Source of the DNA: Methylococcales bacterium
Lineage (GTDB): Bacteria > Pseudomonadota > Gammaproteobacteria > Methylococcales > Methylomonadaceae
Assembly (NCBI GenBank): GCA_030753675.1
Contig: JASMBU010000004.1
Span: 1-61,281, forward strand
Direction of reading: 5' to 3'
DNA: 61,281 nucleotides
Positions 8,994-19,645 of this stretch are shown here, piece by piece (within the stretch, counting starts at the first letter, position 1; each line of letters begins with the position of its first letter). A program made the position numbers and the translations under genes. Below the pieces are notes generated by a model, which had not been told where the DNA came from, searched no databases, and saw nothing but the letters and a program-made list of their open reading frames with translations.

Positions 8994-9478
8994 TCTAGGG
9001 CATCCGTTTTTTGTTGCTTAAGATTTGATTTATCAAAATTTTCCCAAAGTTCAGCGTATCTTATGTTGGTTTCGGGATGTTTAAGATCAGGTGAAATTTC
9101 GGCTAGTGGTTCGAGTACAAAAGCATAGCGGGTAATTTCATCGCGAGGAATTTGTAGTCGCCCTTCTGAAAGAATAAGGTTCCCATAGAGGATTAAGTCA
9201 AGGTCAAGTGTTCGGGCCTCGAACTTATTACCGCCATGTATGCGGCCGTGTTCCGTTTCTATACGTTTGAGTGTTTTTCCTATTGTTTTGACCGGTAAGG
9301 CTGAATCGAAGACGGCAATAAGATTAAAGAAGTTACTTCCAGTAAAGCCTACAGGCTCAGTTTCATAAATGCTCGAGATCTTTAATGCGCCAAATTCATT
9401 TTCTAGGGCAATGAGGCTCGAAGGGATGTTTTTTTCCCTGTTGATATTGCTTCCTAGGCTGATGTGTCCAATGGGCAT
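8990..9478 (-). CDS. folK: 2-amino-4-hydroxy-6-hydroxymethyldihydropteridine pyrophosphokinase
   Basis: The 162-residue HPPK starts with the HISLGSNI pterin-binding segment, contains YETEPVG, and has the metal/ATP signature ARTLDLDLILYG. It transfers pyrophosphate from ATP to hydroxymethyl-dihydropterin ahead of dihydropteroate synthase. It lies 3 bases downstream of folB on the same strand, so the two consecutive steps of the pathway are co-transcribed. Confidence 0.94.
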   Translation of the reverse strand: MPIGHISLGSNINREKNIPSSLIALENEFGALKISSIYETEPVGFTGSNFFNLIAVFDSALPVKTIGKTLKRIETEHGRIHGGNKFEARTLDLDLILYGNLILSEGRLQIPRDEITRYAFVLEPLAEISPDLKHPETNIRYAELWENFDKSNLKQQKTDALD

Positions 9479-9481
9479 GGG

Positions 9482-9835
9482 TTACTTTTGACCTCTTTCA
9501 ATAATGATTCCCACATCCTGAGCCATACTAATGGCGCCTTTTTTGTTGAGGGTTAATTTAACCCAAGGTGTGTTAAATTCTTTTAAGATTAATGCGCAAA
9601 TTTCTTCGGCTAATGTTTCGACTAATAAGAATTGGCTAGGTTCAACAAAGGCGGTAACTTGTTGTGTCAGCGCCTTGTAGTCGAGTGTGTCTTCAATATT
9701 GTCAGTTTGACTGGCTTTGCGGATGTTATAGCCAAGTTCAAAATCAAGAATAAGTGTTTGTTTTTGGATGCGTTCCCAGTCATAAATACCGATGATGGCA
9801 TCAATTTTCAGACCTTTTAAAAATATTATGTCCAT
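9482..9835 (-). CDS. folB: Dihydroneopterin aldolase
   Basis: The 117-residue protein begins MDIIFLKGLKIDAIIGIYDWER, the standard FolB start with the substrate Tyr/Glu region, and contains the ETLAEEICALI segment with the second pterin-binding Glu and the LNKKGA strand with the catalytic Lys. It converts dihydroneopterin to hydroxymethyl-dihydropterin and glycolaldehyde. It is the first gene of folB-folK and divergent from plsY, a common gammaproteobacterial arrangement. Confidence 0.94.
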   Translation of the reverse strand: MDIIFLKGLKIDAIIGIYDWERIQKQTLILDFELGYNIRKASQTDNIEDTLDYKALTQQVTAFVEPSQFLLVETLAEEICALILKEFNTPWVKLTLNKKGAISMAQDVGIIIERGQK

Positions 9836-10024
9836 ATGTTCCCTAAAATTAGGATGAGTAATTAAGACTAACGATTATAGTAGCAAGTAATATGTTGGGC
9901 GCAATTTTATTATTTGAATTTAAAAATAAAAAACTCTAGAGTGGCGGTTAGAGCAATTTTTTAAAGTTATTGGGAGCTAGAGTGATGATTTTATATGATT
10001 ACAGTAACGTCTAAGGTGAAGTGA

Positions 10025-10597
10025 ATGGTTGAATGGTTGGTTATCCCTGCAGGTTATTTAGTGGGATCAGTGTCAAGCGGTATTATTGTTTGTAAGTTAA
10101 TGGGCTTTGATGATCCACGTGAGCATGGTTCTCAAAATCCTGGCGCAACGAATGTTATGCGTGTTGGCGGCAAGAAAGCAGCAGGGGTTACACTTTTTAG
10201 TGACTTGCTCAAGGGGTTTCTGGTCGTCTGGGTCGCTAAAATTGTGAGTGATTCCAGTGTTATTGTAATGTTGTCGACATTGGCGGTTTTTTTAGGGAAT
10301 TTATTCCCTGTGTTTTTTAATTTTAAAGGGGGTAAAGGGGTTGCAACCGGTTGTGGGGTGCTTTTAGGCTTGTCTTGGGGTTTGGGTTTTGTTGTGGCCC
10401 TCACGTGGATAATAGTTTTAAAAGTCTCGAAAGTCTCATCGCTATCGGCATTGATTGCAGGCTTTTTGACGCCTATTTATGCCTGGTTTATGGTTTCAGA
10501 GCCAGAATATATTTTTATCGCCACAGTTATTTCATTGCTTTCTTTATGGCGACACAAGGCGAATATATTGCGATTGATTCAAGGCACAGAAGACTAA
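10025..10597 (+). CDS. plsY: Glycerol-3-phosphate acyltransferase PlsY
   Basis: The 190-residue inner-membrane protein has five hydrophobic segments and the PlsY signatures: GSVSSGIIV near the N-terminus, SQNPGATNVMRVGGKKA, and FKGGKGVATG. It uses acyl-phosphate to acylate glycerol-3-phosphate, the first step of phospholipid synthesis. It lies between folB and tsaD as in many relatives. Its stop directly abuts the stop of the convergent tsaD. Confidence 0.94.
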   Translation: MVEWLVIPAGYLVGSVSSGIIVCKLMGFDDPREHGSQNPGATNVMRVGGKKAAGVTLFSDLLKGFLVVWVAKIVSDSSVIVMLSTLAVFLGNLFPVFFNFKGGKGVATGCGVLLGLSWGLGFVVALTWIIVLKVSKVSSLSALIAGFLTPIYAWFMVSEPEYIFIATVISLLSLWRHKANILRLIQGTED

Positions 10598-11611
10598 TTA
10601 AGGGGCATTTAATTCATTGATGGGCCAGCGAGGGCGCCCTTCGATCACAAGGGGTTCTTGATGGCCTGTCAATAGGCGCTGACAGCCCGCGTAGGCAATC
10701 ATGGCGCCGTTATCGGTGCAGAATTCAAGTCTTGGAAAGAAGAGTTTGGCGTTCTTTTTGTCAGTCATTGCTTTAAGAGAGGCTCTGATCTGGGTGTTGG
10801 CGCTGACGCCACCAGCAATAACTAATCGAGTGAGTTGGGTTTGTTCGAGCGCACGTTTACATTTAATCGTTAATGTGTCGGCCACGGCCTGTTGAAAGGC
10901 TAAAGCAATATCAGCTTTATCTTGGTCGCTTTGTGGCGTAGAGAATAGTGTGTTTTTGGTGAATGTTTTGAGACCGCTAAAGCTGAAGTCTAAACCGGGG
11001 CGATCGGTCATTGGTCTGGGGAATTTAAAGCGGTTAGGTGTTCCTTTTTCAGCTAGTTTGGATAAATAAGGTCCCCCGGGATAGCCAAGACTAAGCATTT
11101 TAGCTGTTTTATCAAAGGCTTCACCAGCGGCGTCATCAAGCGACTCTCCTAAGATTTTATAGCAACCAATGGCGCTGACTTCCACCAGTAAGGTATGACC
11201 ACCAGAAACTAAAAGGGCGACGAAAGGATAGGGTGGCGGGTTTTCTTCTAGCATCGGCGCGAGTAGGTGTCCTTCCATATGATGAACAGCTATCGCAGGT
11301 ACTTGCCATGTCCAAGCAAGACTTCTGGCTGTTGCAGCACCAACCAGGAGAGCGCCTATGAGTCCAGGTCCTGACGTGTAGGCAATGCCGTTAATGTCTT
11401 GAGAGGTTAAGGTGCTATCCTTGAGTGTGCTCTTGATCAGTGGGATAAGTTTTCTGATGTGATCTCGTGATGCGAGCTCAGGAACAACGCCACCATACTC
11501 AGCATGGATGGCAATTTGGCTATGGAGACAATGGCTGATAAGCCCTTGTTCTGAGTGAAAAATAGCGACTCCGGTTTCATCACAGGATGTTTCAATGCCT
11601 AATACATACAT
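10598..11611 (-). CDS. tsaD: tRNA N6-threonylcarbamoyladenosine transferase TsaD
   Basis: The 337-residue protein has the Kae1/TsaD ASKHA fold: [12 protein letters not shown] at the start, the metal-binding HHMEGH, the [12 protein letters not shown] loop, and [14 protein letters not shown] near the C-terminus. It transfers the threonylcarbamoyl group to A37 of ANN-decoding tRNAs together with TsaB and TsaE (not in this window). It is divergent from rpsU, the usual arrangement beside the rpsU-dnaG-rpoD operon. Confidence 0.96.
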   Translation of the reverse strand: MYVLGIETSCDETGVAIFHSEQGLISHCLHSQIAIHAEYGGVVPELASRDHIRKLIPLIKSTLKDSTLTSQDINGIAYTSGPGLIGALLVGAATARSLAWTWQVPAIAVHHMEGHLLAPMLEENPPPYPFVALLVSGGHTLLVEVSAIGCYKILGESLDDAAGEAFDKTAKMLSLGYPGGPYLSKLAEKGTPNRFKFPRPMTDRPGLDFSFSGLKTFTKNTLFSTPQSDQDKADIALAFQQAVADTLTIKCKRALEQTQLTRLVIAGGVSANTQIRASLKAMTDKKNAKLFFPRLEFCTDNGAMIAYAGCQRLLTGHQEPLVIEGRPRWPINELNAP

Positions 11612-11641
11612 TTGGGGTTTATTTATGAGTTAGTTATACAG

Positions 11642-11647
11642 TATAAT
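11642..11647 (+). promoter_or_regulatory. Candidate -10 for the rpsU-yqeY-dnaG-rpoD operon
   Basis: A perfect TATAAT lies 73 bases upstream of rpsU, just outside the tsaD start codon. The -35 region is AT-rich and weak. No LexA box is seen, although the homologous E. coli operon has one. Confidence 0.45.
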
Positions 11648-11720
11648 TCTCGGTTCATCTTAAATTGGATCCTAATGTAGGGATCTTTAAAGTAACGATT
11701 TTAGCAAATTAGGTCATTAA

Positions 11721-11954
11721 ATGCCGTCAATAAAAGTTAAAGAAAATGAGCCCTTTGATATTGCAATACGTCGATTCAAGCGTTCTTGTGAGAAAGCAGG
11801 TGTTTTAGCAGAGGTTCGCCGTCGTGAGTTTTATGAAAAGCCAACGGCTGAGCGTAAGCGTAAATCAGCCGCTGCTGTTAAAAGACTACAGAAAAAATTA
11901 GCGCGCGAGCGTTATGCATTGAAAAATTTACGTCGCGGTCGTCCACAAGTTTAA
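11721..11954 (+). CDS. rpsU: 30S ribosomal protein S21
   Basis: The 77-residue basic protein starts [19 protein letters not shown] and ends in a Lys/Arg-rich tail, diagnostic of S21; E. coli S21 is 71 residues, so this one has a short C-terminal extension. S21 sits on the 30S platform near the anti-Shine-Dalgarno and aids initiation. It heads the macromolecular synthesis operon. Confidence 0.96.
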   Translation: MPSIKVKENEPFDIAIRRFKRSCEKAGVLAEVRRREFYEKPTAERKRKSAAAVKRLQKKLARERYALKNLRRGRPQV

Positions 11955-11974
11955 TTGAATTTTCGAAGACATGG

Positions 11975-12430
11975 GTGTTTGCTGTGATTAAAGAACGCAT
12001 CAGAGATGACATGAAGGCGTCCATGAAGGCCGGTGATAAGCCTAGGCTGGGTGTTATTCGCTTGATGATGGCTGATATAAAACGCCGTGAAGTCGATGAA
12101 CGCATTGAGCTGGATGATGCGCAAGTCATTGTCGTCCTCGATAAGATGTTGAAACAACGGCGTGAATCAATAACCCAATTTCGAGCAGCAGATCGAGAAG
12201 ATTTAGCGGTCGTGGAAGAGCAAGAGATTGTGGTTATTCGAGAGTTTTTGCCACAGCCGCTGTCAGAAGATGAGATTAATGCAATCGTTTTGGAGGCGAT
12301 TACAGCTTCCAATGCAAGTGCCATTAAAGATATGGGCAAGGTCATGGGTTTAGTTAAGCCAAAAATGCAGGGCCGTGCGGATATGTCTGTTGTGAGTGCT
12401 AAGATAAAAGGGCTGTTATCAGCAAGTTAG
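11975..12430 (+). CDS. yqeY: GatB/YqeY domain protein
   Basis: The 151-residue protein is a stand-alone YqeY: IKERIRDDMKASMKAGDK at the start and the C-terminal DMGKVMGLVKPKMQGRADMS segment, similar to the tail domain of GatB, which binds tRNA. Its function as a free protein is not settled. The start is GTG at 11975 with GAAG 6 bases upstream; GTG at 11984 would match the family start more tightly. It lies between rpsU and dnaG, an insertion common outside the enterics. Confidence 0.9.
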   Translation: MFAVIKERIRDDMKASMKAGDKPRLGVIRLMMADIKRREVDERIELDDAQVIVVLDKMLKQRRESITQFRAADREDLAVVEEQEIVVIREFLPQPLSEDEINAIVLEAITASNASAIKDMGKVMGLVKPKMQGRADMSVVSAKIKGLLSAS

Positions 12431-12470
12431 TGGTTGTTGGGTTTTGTGGTTTGCGTAACCGTTTAGCTCT

Positions 12471-14174
12471 ATGGCTGGATTAATTCCTTCTGTTTTTATC
12501 GATGACCTTCTCGCGCGTGTTGATGTTGTAGACTTAATCGATAGCTTTATTCCCCTTAAAAAAACAGGGAGCAATTTTGTTGCTCGTTGTCCTTTTCATA
12601 CCGAAAAAACACCTAGCTTTTCTGTCAATCGTAGCAAGCAGTTTTATCACTGTTTTGGTTGTGGTGTGAGTGGTAATGCGATTGGTTTTTTGATGGATTA
12701 TAGCCATTTAAATTTTGTTGAGGCTGTTGAAGATTTGGCTGCTTTTGTGGGCATTGAGGTGCCTAGAGAGGCGGCGACGATTCACTCGAGTGGTAAGCAG
12801 GATTTAGTCGCGTTGTATGATCTGCAGCAGCAAGTTGCAAAGTTCTATGCACAGCAGTTACGTGAAGCCGAAAATGATGGTTTAGCGGTAAAATATTTTA
12901 AAGATCGGGGTGTTTCCGGTGCGGTGGCGCGTGATTTTTTATTAGGGTATGCCCCAGATCAGTGGCATATGCTAGCAAATCAGTTTGATACTGAATTGCT
13001 GAAAAAAATTGGAATGGTTATAGCTAAAGAAAACGGGCGTGTCTATGACCGTTTTCGTGGTCGAGTTATGTTTCCTATTCGAGACCGGCGCGGACGGGTG
13101 ATTGCTTTTGGGGGGCGTGTTTTGGGCGATGAGATGCCTAAATATCTTAATTCTCCAGAGACGCCTGTTTTCCAGAAGAGCAATGAAGTTTATGGTTTAT
13201 ATGAGTTGTTGGAGAAGAAGGGGCGGCCTGCGCAGATTTTATTAGTTGAAGGTTACATGGATGTGATTGCTTTGGCGCAGTTTGGTATTAGGTACGCGGT
13301 TGCTACCTTAGGAACGGCGCCATCAAGGGCGCATTTTGATTTATTGTTTCGATTCACCTCTGAAATAGTGTTGTGTTTTGACGGTGACGTGGCTGGTTTG
13401 AAGGCAGTATGGCGTGCTGTTGAATCAAGCCTTCATTGTTTAAAAGATGGACGACATATTAAAGTTATGTTGCTTCCGGAGAAAGAGGATCCGGATTCAT
13501 TGATTCGCAGCGAAGGGTTGGATGGCTTTTTGGCGCGAATGACGGCAGCCGTACCCTTGTCGGATTATTTCTTTAGTCGTTTGGCTGAAACACTGGATCT
13601 TCAAACGTTAGAGGGGCGGGCGGCGTTGATGGTGAAAGCCAAGTCGTATTTAGTGACCTTGCCACAAGGGTATTTCAAAGAAATGATGGTGGCCAAGCTG
13701 AATGAGCAGGTTGAGCATGTTGCGGTTGATTTAGCGCCTGAAAAATCAAAGCGTCGTCCTGTGGCTAAAGAGAAAGTCACTCCTGCGCGTACGGCAAATG
13801 CATTGTTGTTGCAAAATCCCAGTCTTGCGCAGTGCGATTTCTTAAAAGGGGGCGTTGATTTGGCTTTGGATTCGCCAGGATTGAACTTATTGCGAAAGAT
13901 TTTGTTGCTATTACAGGAAAAGCCCGAGTTGACCACCGGTGGGTTGATGGAGAATTTCCGGGGTCAGCCGGAAGAAATCCAAGTTCGTGCGCTTGTTCAA
14001 ATGCCGATACTGGTTCCGGAATCAGGATTGGTGTTGGAGCTCTCAGGAGCGGTGGGTCGGTTGGTTGATCAGGTTGTTGAGGCTGACTTGGCTCGGCTGC
14101 TAAAGAAGGAGCGGTCAGAAGGGCTAGGTCCGGATGAAAAAAAGAAAATGCTCGATTTTTTAGCAAGAAAATAG
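12471..14174 (+). CDS. dnaG: DNA primase
   Basis: The 567-residue primase has the N-terminal CHC2 zinc finger (C40, H43, C61, C64), the RNA-polymerase core with the basic DRFRGRVMFPIRD segment, the TOPRIM motif LLVEGYMDVIAL, and an acidic FDGD metal site. The C-terminal helicase-binding region follows after residue about 430 and is weakly conserved, as usual. It makes RNA primers at the replication fork with DnaB. It lies 40 bases after yqeY and 68 bases before rpoD, the classic operon order. Confidence 0.96.
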   Translation: MAGLIPSVFIDDLLARVDVVDLIDSFIPLKKTGSNFVARCPFHTEKTPSFSVNRSKQFYHCFGCGVSGNAIGFLMDYSHLNFVEAVEDLAAFVGIEVPREAATIHSSGKQDLVALYDLQQQVAKFYAQQLREAENDGLAVKYFKDRGVSGAVARDFLLGYAPDQWHMLANQFDTELLKKIGMVIAKENGRVYDRFRGRVMFPIRDRRGRVIAFGGRVLGDEMPKYLNSPETPVFQKSNEVYGLYELLEKKGRPAQILLVEGYMDVIALAQFGIRYAVATLGTAPSRAHFDLLFRFTSEIVLCFDGDVAGLKAVWRAVESSLHCLKDGRHIKVMLLPEKEDPDSLIRSEGLDGFLARMTAAVPLSDYFFSRLAETLDLQTLEGRAALMVKAKSYLVTLPQGYFKEMMVAKLNEQVEHVAVDLAPEKSKRRPVAKEKVTPARTANALLLQNPSLAQCDFLKGGVDLALDSPGLNLLRKILLLLQEKPELTTGGLMENFRGQPEEIQVRALVQMPILVPESGLVLELSGAVGRLVDQVVEADLARLLKKERSEGLGPDEKKKMLDFLARK

Positions 14175-14242
14175 ATAAGCATCTTCATTTAAAGATAAAA
14201 AAAAGGTAGAATGGAATGTTATTTAACATGGGCTTAATATAA

Positions 14243-16048
14243 ATGAATCAACAGTCTCAACTCAAGCAACTTATTTCTAAGGGTAAAATCAAAGGGTATT
14301 TGACGTACGCTGAAATAAATGACCATTTACCGAGCGATATTGTAGAGCCTGATCAGATTGAAGATATCATTAGTATGATTAATGATATGGGTATTGAAGT
14401 TCATGAAGTTGCACCTGATGCCGATAGTTTAATGACGGGTGCGGCAGGCGCAAGTACCGATGATGAGGCGGCGGCTGAAGTAGCCGCAGCATTGGCGAGC
14501 GTTGATGGGGAGTTTGGTAAGACGACCGATCCTGTCAGAATGTATATGCGTGAAATGGGTTCAGTAGAATTGCTGACGCGTGAAGATGAGTTGAAGATTG
14601 CGAAGCGCATAGAAAGAGGGCACAAGCAAGTGGTTGAGGTTTTGGGTCATGCGCCGTATATTGTGGATGAGTTTTTGTTGGACTTTGGGCTTATTGGTGG
14701 CGAGGAAGGTCCAAAATTAAAAGATATTGTTGTCGATTTTGCTGATTATACTGAGCCTGAGGTGGTTTTACCGGGTATTAATAAGGCCAATGTTAATTCT
14801 GATGGTGAGGAGGAAGAGCCTGAAGAGGTGCCTGAGCTAGCCTATGACGATGTTAAGGAGCGAATAGATGTATTGATGATTTCGGCAAAGGAAATTCGTT
14901 CGTTATTAAAAAAGAATGCTTATGACAGTGACAAAGGCAAGGAAGGACTAGCTAAATTAGCAGATGTTTTTCTTGAATTTAAATTTGCACCTAAATATTT
15001 TAAGCGATTACTCGATGTTCAAGCTAATCTGATACAAGATATACGGGACCAAGAAAAGGTTATTATGGATGCCTGTGTCCGTGATGCAAAAATGCCACGA
15101 AAAGAATTTATAGTATCGTTTGTCAACAATGAGGCCAGTATTGCTTGGCTTGATCAGCACATAGCTTTAGGGAAAGGTTATTCGGAAATATTACAAGAAA
15201 AAAAGGATGAAATTACTGAGGCGCAAGAAGTTTTGTTTGAGATTGAGACGCGCTTGGGTTTGCCCATTAATGATTTAAAAATTATTAACCGCCGATTAAC
15301 GATTGCTGAGGCGAAGGGTCGCCGAGCCAAAAAAGACATGATCGAAGCTAATTTGCGTCTGGTTATATCTATTGCTAAGAAATATACGAATCGGGGCTTG
15401 CAGTTTCTTGATCTTATTCAGGAAGGCAATATTGGTTTAATGAAAGCGGTAGATAAGTTTGAATATCGTCGGGGTTATAAGTTCTCTACTTATGCAACCT
15501 GGTGGATTCGCCAAGCCATTACTCGTTCAATTGCTGATCAGGCAAGAACGATTCGTATCCCTGTCCATATGATAGAAACGATTAATAAGTTAAATCGTAT
15601 TTCTAGGCAGATACTTCAGGAACAGGGACGTGAAGCAACACCAGAAGAATTGGCAGAGCGTATGGGGTTACCTGAAGATAAGGTTCGTAAGGTTCTAAAA
15701 ATATCTAAGGAACCGATTTCGATGGAAACACCGATCGGTGATGATGAGGATTCTCATTTGGGTGATTTTATTGAGGATTCTAAGGTGCTATCGCCCATAG
15801 AGTCAGCAACGGTGGCAGGACTTATGGAGTCGACACAAAATGTTTTAGCAGGGTTGACCGCTCGCGAAGCTAAAGTACTTCGTATGCGTTTTGGTATTAA
15901 TATGCACACGGATCATACGTTGGAAGAAGTAGGTAAACAATTTGATGTTACGAGAGAAAGAATTCGTCAAATTGAGGCGAAAGCACTGCGTAAATTACGT
16001 CACCCTTCACGATCAGAGCAGTTACGCTGTTTTTTAGAAAGCGATTAA
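14243..16048 (+). CDS. rpoD: RNA polymerase primary sigma factor (sigma-70)
   Basis: The 601-residue product begins [15 protein letters not shown] (region 1.1) and carries region 1.2 ([11 protein letters not shown]), the non-conserved 240-residue insert, region 2 with [15 protein letters not shown] and [13 protein letters not shown], region 3, and region 4 with [18 protein letters not shown]. It directs housekeeping transcription. Region 1.1 has an Ala-rich acidic stretch (residues 70-90). No strong Shine-Dalgarno precedes the ATG. A TAGAAT at 14207-14212 could be an internal promoter, as heat-inducible internal promoters are known in this operon. Confidence 0.97.
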   Translation: MNQQSQLKQLISKGKIKGYLTYAEINDHLPSDIVEPDQIEDIISMINDMGIEVHEVAPDADSLMTGAAGASTDDEAAAEVAAALASVDGEFGKTTDPVRMYMREMGSVELLTREDELKIAKRIERGHKQVVEVLGHAPYIVDEFLLDFGLIGGEEGPKLKDIVVDFADYTEPEVVLPGINKANVNSDGEEEEPEEVPELAYDDVKERIDVLMISAKEIRSLLKKNAYDSDKGKEGLAKLADVFLEFKFAPKYFKRLLDVQANLIQDIRDQEKVIMDACVRDAKMPRKEFIVSFVNNEASIAWLDQHIALGKGYSEILQEKKDEITEAQEVLFEIETRLGLPINDLKIINRRLTIAEAKGRRAKKDMIEANLRLVISIAKKYTNRGLQFLDLIQEGNIGLMKAVDKFEYRRGYKFSTYATWWIRQAITRSIADQARTIRIPVHMIETINKLNRISRQILQEQGREATPEELAERMGLPEDKVRKVLKISKEPISMETPIGDDEDSHLGDFIEDSKVLSPIESATVAGLMESTQNVLAGLTAREAKVLRMRFGINMHTDHTLEEVGKQFDVTRERIRQIEAKALRKLRHPSRSEQLRCFLESD

Positions 16049-16054
16049 TTTATC

Positions 16055-16131
16055 GGGCCCTTAGCTCAGTTGGTTAGAGCATCCGACTCATAATCGGCAG
16101 GTCGTAGGTTCGAGTCCTACAGGGCCCACCA
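16055..16131 (+). tRNA. tRNA with CAU anticodon, most likely tRNA-Ile2 (lysidine type)
   Basis: The 77-nt cloverleaf has a perfect 7-bp acceptor stem (GGGCCCT/AGGGCCC), an encoded CCA, a perfect GTAGG/CCTAC T-stem and the loop CTCATAA with anticodon CAT at positions 34-36. The C4-G69 and C5-G68 pairs are the determinants known for TilS recognition, which favours isoleucine decoding AUA after lysidine modification; elongator Met is the alternative. The top pair of the anticodon stem is a T27-C43 mismatch. It follows rpoD by 6 bases and may be co-transcribed. Confidence 0.9.
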
Positions 16132-16202
16132 TGATTTGAAAAGTTATAAAACGTTGCTACAGTCATAATGTGTTTTTTTAAAGTTTTTGGAGTTCTTAAT
16201 TA

Positions 16203-17363
16203 ATGAGTAAAAATTTTATTTTCACGTCAGAATCTGTTTCAGCGGGTCACCCTGATAAATTAGCCGATGCCGTATCCGATGCTATTTTAGATGCGGTTTT
16301 AGAACAAGCACCGACCTCTCGGGTTGCTTGTGAGACCATGGTGAAAACCGGAATGGTTGTCTTAGCAGGTGAAATTACCACTCATGCGGTGATCGATGCC
16401 GAGACTATTGTGCGAGAAACGGTTAATGCGATTGGCTATGATAATCCGGAATGTGGTTTTGATGGCAATACCTGTGCGGTACTGAATGCAATTGGTAAGC
16501 AATCGCCTGATATCGCGATGGGTGTCGATGATAGTGATGATCATGAGCAAGGCGCTGGCGATCAGGGTTTGATGTTTGGTTATGCCAGCAATGAGACCGA
16601 TGTGTTAATGCCTGCCCCGATTACTTACTCGCACCGTCTGGTAAAACGCCAAGCAGAATTATTATTAAATAAAACCTTACCGTGGTTACGTCCAGATGCG
16701 AAAAGTCAGGTGACCTTTCGTTATGAGAACAATCAACCGGTTGCAGTAGATGCTGTGGTGTTATCGACACAACATTCACCTGATATTGGTCAGCACGAAT
16801 TACATGAAGCGGTGATGGATGAGATTATTTTACCGGTACTGCCGGCGGAATGGCTGCATCGAGAAACAAAATACCTGATTAACCCAACGGGTCAATTTAT
16901 TATTGGTGGCCCTGTCGGAGATTGTGGGTTAACGGGACGTAAAATCATTGTCGATACTTATGGCGGTATGGCGCGCCATGGCGGCGGGGCATTCAGTGGT
17001 AAAGACCCTTCAAAAGTCGATCGTTCAGCCGCTTATATGAGCCGTTATGTCGCTAAAAATATTGTCGCAGCCGGTCTTGCCGAGCGCTGTGAAATTCAAG
17101 TTTCTTATGCGATTGGTGTGGCTGAGCCGACCTCGATTAGTGTTGAGACATTTGGTACCGGTGTCATCAGTGAAGATCGCTTAGTTGTTTTGGTTAGAGA
17201 TCATTTTGATTTGCGTCCTAAAGGCTTAATTGCCATGTTGGATTTATTAAAGCCTATTTATGGCACTACGGCTGCATACGGACATTTTGGCCGTACCGAA
17301 GATAGTTTCAGTTGGGAAAAAACCGATAAAGCCGATGCTTTACGCATTGCTGCAGGAATCTAA
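16203..17363 (+). CDS. metK: S-adenosylmethionine synthetase
   Basis: The 386-residue protein has the family signatures [13 protein letters not shown] (methionine/ATP binding), [12 protein letters not shown], and the P-loop-like [19 protein letters not shown]. It makes SAM from methionine and ATP in the cytoplasm. It is the first gene of a metK-ahcY-metF group, 39 bases ahead of ahcY, and begins 71 bases after the CAU tRNA. The short leader has no recognisable SAM or SAH riboswitch. TTGGAGTTC upstream serves as Shine-Dalgarno. Confidence 0.97.
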   Translation: MSKNFIFTSESVSAGHPDKLADAVSDAILDAVLEQAPTSRVACETMVKTGMVVLAGEITTHAVIDAETIVRETVNAIGYDNPECGFDGNTCAVLNAIGKQSPDIAMGVDDSDDHEQGAGDQGLMFGYASNETDVLMPAPITYSHRLVKRQAELLLNKTLPWLRPDAKSQVTFRYENNQPVAVDAVVLSTQHSPDIGQHELHEAVMDEIILPVLPAEWLHRETKYLINPTGQFIIGGPVGDCGLTGRKIIVDTYGGMARHGGGAFSGKDPSKVDRSAAYMSRYVAKNIVAAGLAERCEIQVSYAIGVAEPTSISVETFGTGVISEDRLVVLVRDHFDLRPKGLIAMLDLLKPIYGTTAAYGHFGRTEDSFSWEKTDKADALRIAAGI

Positions 17364-17402
17364 TCTCGCAAGTCATCGATTAAAAAATATAAGGATAGTT
17401 TA

Positions 17403-18689
17403 ATGTCAGATTATAAAGTTGCCGATATTGCTTTGGCTGAATGGGGCCGTAAGGAAGTTAATATTGCTGAAACAGAAATGCCGGGTTTGATGGCGTTACG
17501 GGAAGAGTTTGGTGCGCAACAACCTCTAAGAGGGGCAAGAATAGCCGGTTGTTTACATATGACCATTCAAACCGCGGTGTTGATTGAAACCTTAACGGCA
17601 CTCGGCGCTGAAGTGCGTTGGTCTTCCTGTAATATCTTTTCGACGCAAGACCATGCAGCGGCAGCGATGGCGGCGGCGGGAATTCCGGTTTTTGCCTGGA
17701 AAGGTGAAACAGAAGAAGAAGCCGAATGGTGTATTGAGCAAACCATTATTGGTACGAAAGGTTGGCGTCCGAATATGATTTTGGATGACGGCGGTGATTT
17801 AACCGTCATGATGCATGAAAAATTTCCAGAATTGATGGCCGATGTTAAAGGCTTGTCAGAAGAAACCACCACCGGCGTGTTGCGCTTGTATGAGATGGTG
17901 GCTAAAGGGGCCTTGAAAGTGCCGGCTTTTAATGTCAATGATTCGGTAACTAAATCGAAGTTTGATAATCTTTATGGTTGTCGTGAATCATTAGTAGACG
18001 GTATTAAGCGGGCCACGGATGTGATGGTGGCCGGTAAAATTGCCATAGTGTGTGGTTACGGCGATGTTGGTAAAGGCTGTGCCCAATCATTGCGCGGTTT
18101 AGGCGCGACGGTTTGGGTCACTGAAATTGACCCGATTTGCGCCTTGCAAGCATCGATGGAAGGTTACCGCGTCGTGACGATGGAAGAAGCGGCGCCAATG
18201 GGTAATATTTTTGTGACGGCAACCGGTAATTTTAATGTCATTACCCACGATCACATGGTTGCGATGAAAAATGAAGCGATTGTTTGTAACATCGGTCATT
18301 TTGATTCTGAGATCGAAATTTCTGCATTACGTCGTTATACCTGGGAGAATATTAAGCCACAGGTTGACCATGTTATTTTTCCAGACGGTAAGCGTATTAC
18401 CGTTTTAGCAGAAGGGCGATTGGTTAATTTAGGTTGTGCAACCGGTCATCCGAGTTTTGTGATGTCGAATTCATTTTGTAACCAAGTCTTAGCACAAATG
18501 GAGTTATGGGCGAATGCCGGTGACTATGAGGCTAAAGTTTATATCCTGCCTAAGATTTTAGATGAAAAAGTAGCGCGCTCGCATTTAAAACAATTGGGTG
18601 TGAATTTGACGGAATTAACCCAGGCACAAGCAGATTATTTAAATATTCCGACAGAAGGGCCTTATAAGCCTGATCATTATCGTTACTAA
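17403..18689 (+). CDS. ahcY: S-adenosylhomocysteine hydrolase
   Basis: The 428-residue enzyme shows the SAHase landmarks: [16 protein letters not shown] at the substrate site, the NAD-binding [24 protein letters not shown], and the C-terminal [10 protein letters not shown] that closes the neighbouring subunit's NAD site. It splits SAH to homocysteine and adenosine, removing product inhibition of methyltransferases. It is the short bacterial form without the long insertion loop. The neighbours metK and metF complete the methyl cycle. Confidence 0.97.
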   Translation: MSDYKVADIALAEWGRKEVNIAETEMPGLMALREEFGAQQPLRGARIAGCLHMTIQTAVLIETLTALGAEVRWSSCNIFSTQDHAAAAMAAAGIPVFAWKGETEEEAEWCIEQTIIGTKGWRPNMILDDGGDLTVMMHEKFPELMADVKGLSEETTTGVLRLYEMVAKGALKVPAFNVNDSVTKSKFDNLYGCRESLVDGIKRATDVMVAGKIAIVCGYGDVGKGCAQSLRGLGATVWVTEIDPICALQASMEGYRVVTMEEAAPMGNIFVTATGNFNVITHDHMVAMKNEAIVCNIGHFDSEIEISALRRYTWENIKPQVDHVIFPDGKRITVLAEGRLVNLGCATGHPSFVMSNSFCNQVLAQMELWANAGDYEAKVYILPKILDEKVARSHLKQLGVNLTELTQAQADYLNIPTEGPYKPDHYRY

Positions 18690-18697
18690 TCAAGTTA

Positions 18698-19546
18698 ATG
18701 GATTCTCAGAAAAAATATCCACGGCATTTTAGTTGTGAGTTTTTCCCGCCTAAAACGGAGGCTGGTGCGGCGAACTTAGTGACGGTTCAGGCGCAATTGG
18801 AACGGATTAATCCGGACTTCTTCTCGGTGACTTTTGGCGCCGGTGGCTCGACCCGTGATAAAACGATGGAAGCAGTTGTTGGTATTCAGAGATCAGGCCG
18901 TCAGGCGGCCCCGCACTTGTCTTGTGTGGCTTCTACAAAAGAGAGTATTCGTAAGGTTTTACATAGTTACCAAGAGCAAGGTATTGCCAAGGTTGTAGCG
19001 CTACGTGGGGATATGCCTTCTGGTGTCTTATCAGCAGGTGAATTTCGTTATGCCAATGAGTTGGTTGAATTTATCAGGGTTGAGACCGGAGACCATTTTG
19101 AGATTCATGTCGCTGCTTATCCAGAAGTTCATCCGCAAGCCGATAATGGACAAAACGATTTAATTAACTTTAAGCGTAAGGTTGATGCTGGGGCGAATGC
19201 CGCTATTACGCAATATTTTTATACCGCGGAAGCGTATTTTGCTTTTATAGATGATTGTGAAAAGCAGGGTATTGATTTGCCCGTTATTCCAGGGATTATG
19301 CCGATCAATAACTACACGCAGTTGTCGCGATTTTCTGAAATGTGTGGTGCTGAAATTCCACGCTGGTTACGCAAACGCTTGGAAGCTTTTGGCGATGACC
19401 GGGAATCGATTCAAGCATTAGGCATTGAGGTGGTGAGTGAACTGTGTCAGCGACTATTGGATAATGGTGCACCCGGGTTACATTTTTACACCATGAACCA
19501 ATCAGCACCTACGTTGCGTATCTTTGATAATTTACATTGCGATTAA
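18698..19546 (+). CDS. metF: 5,10-methylenetetrahydrofolate reductase
   Basis: The 282-residue TIM-barrel flavoprotein has FSCEFFPPKTEAG with the catalytic Glu, SVTFGAGGSTRDKT, VALRGDMP and the C-terminal GAPGLHFYTMNQS. It produces 5-methyl-THF for remethylation of homocysteine. It starts only 8 bases after ahcY, so translation is likely coupled and the three genes act as one methyl-cycle operon. No terminator is seen in the 99 bases before rsmE. Confidence 0.96.
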   Translation: MDSQKKYPRHFSCEFFPPKTEAGAANLVTVQAQLERINPDFFSVTFGAGGSTRDKTMEAVVGIQRSGRQAAPHLSCVASTKESIRKVLHSYQEQGIAKVVALRGDMPSGVLSAGEFRYANELVEFIRVETGDHFEIHVAAYPEVHPQADNGQNDLINFKRKVDAGANAAITQYFYTAEAYFAFIDDCEKQGIDLPVIPGIMPINNYTQLSRFSEMCGAEIPRWLRKRLEAFGDDRESIQALGIEVVSELCQRLLDNGAPGLHFYTMNQSAPTLRIFDNLHCD

Positions 19547-19645
19547 TTAGCCTGCTCGGAAACTTTAACGTTGACGAATTTTTTAAGTGGTCGGCGTCTT
19601 TTTAATTTAAAGATTTGTTGTTCTTTATTTCCTTTGTAGATTGTC

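Noticed and set aside
11612-11720. LexA box upstream of rpsU
   Set aside because: Only an ACAG half-site (in TTATACAG) is present; the CTGT partner is missing.
16132-16202. SAM or SAH riboswitch before metK
   Set aside because: The leader is too short and has no matching stems; AT-rich only.
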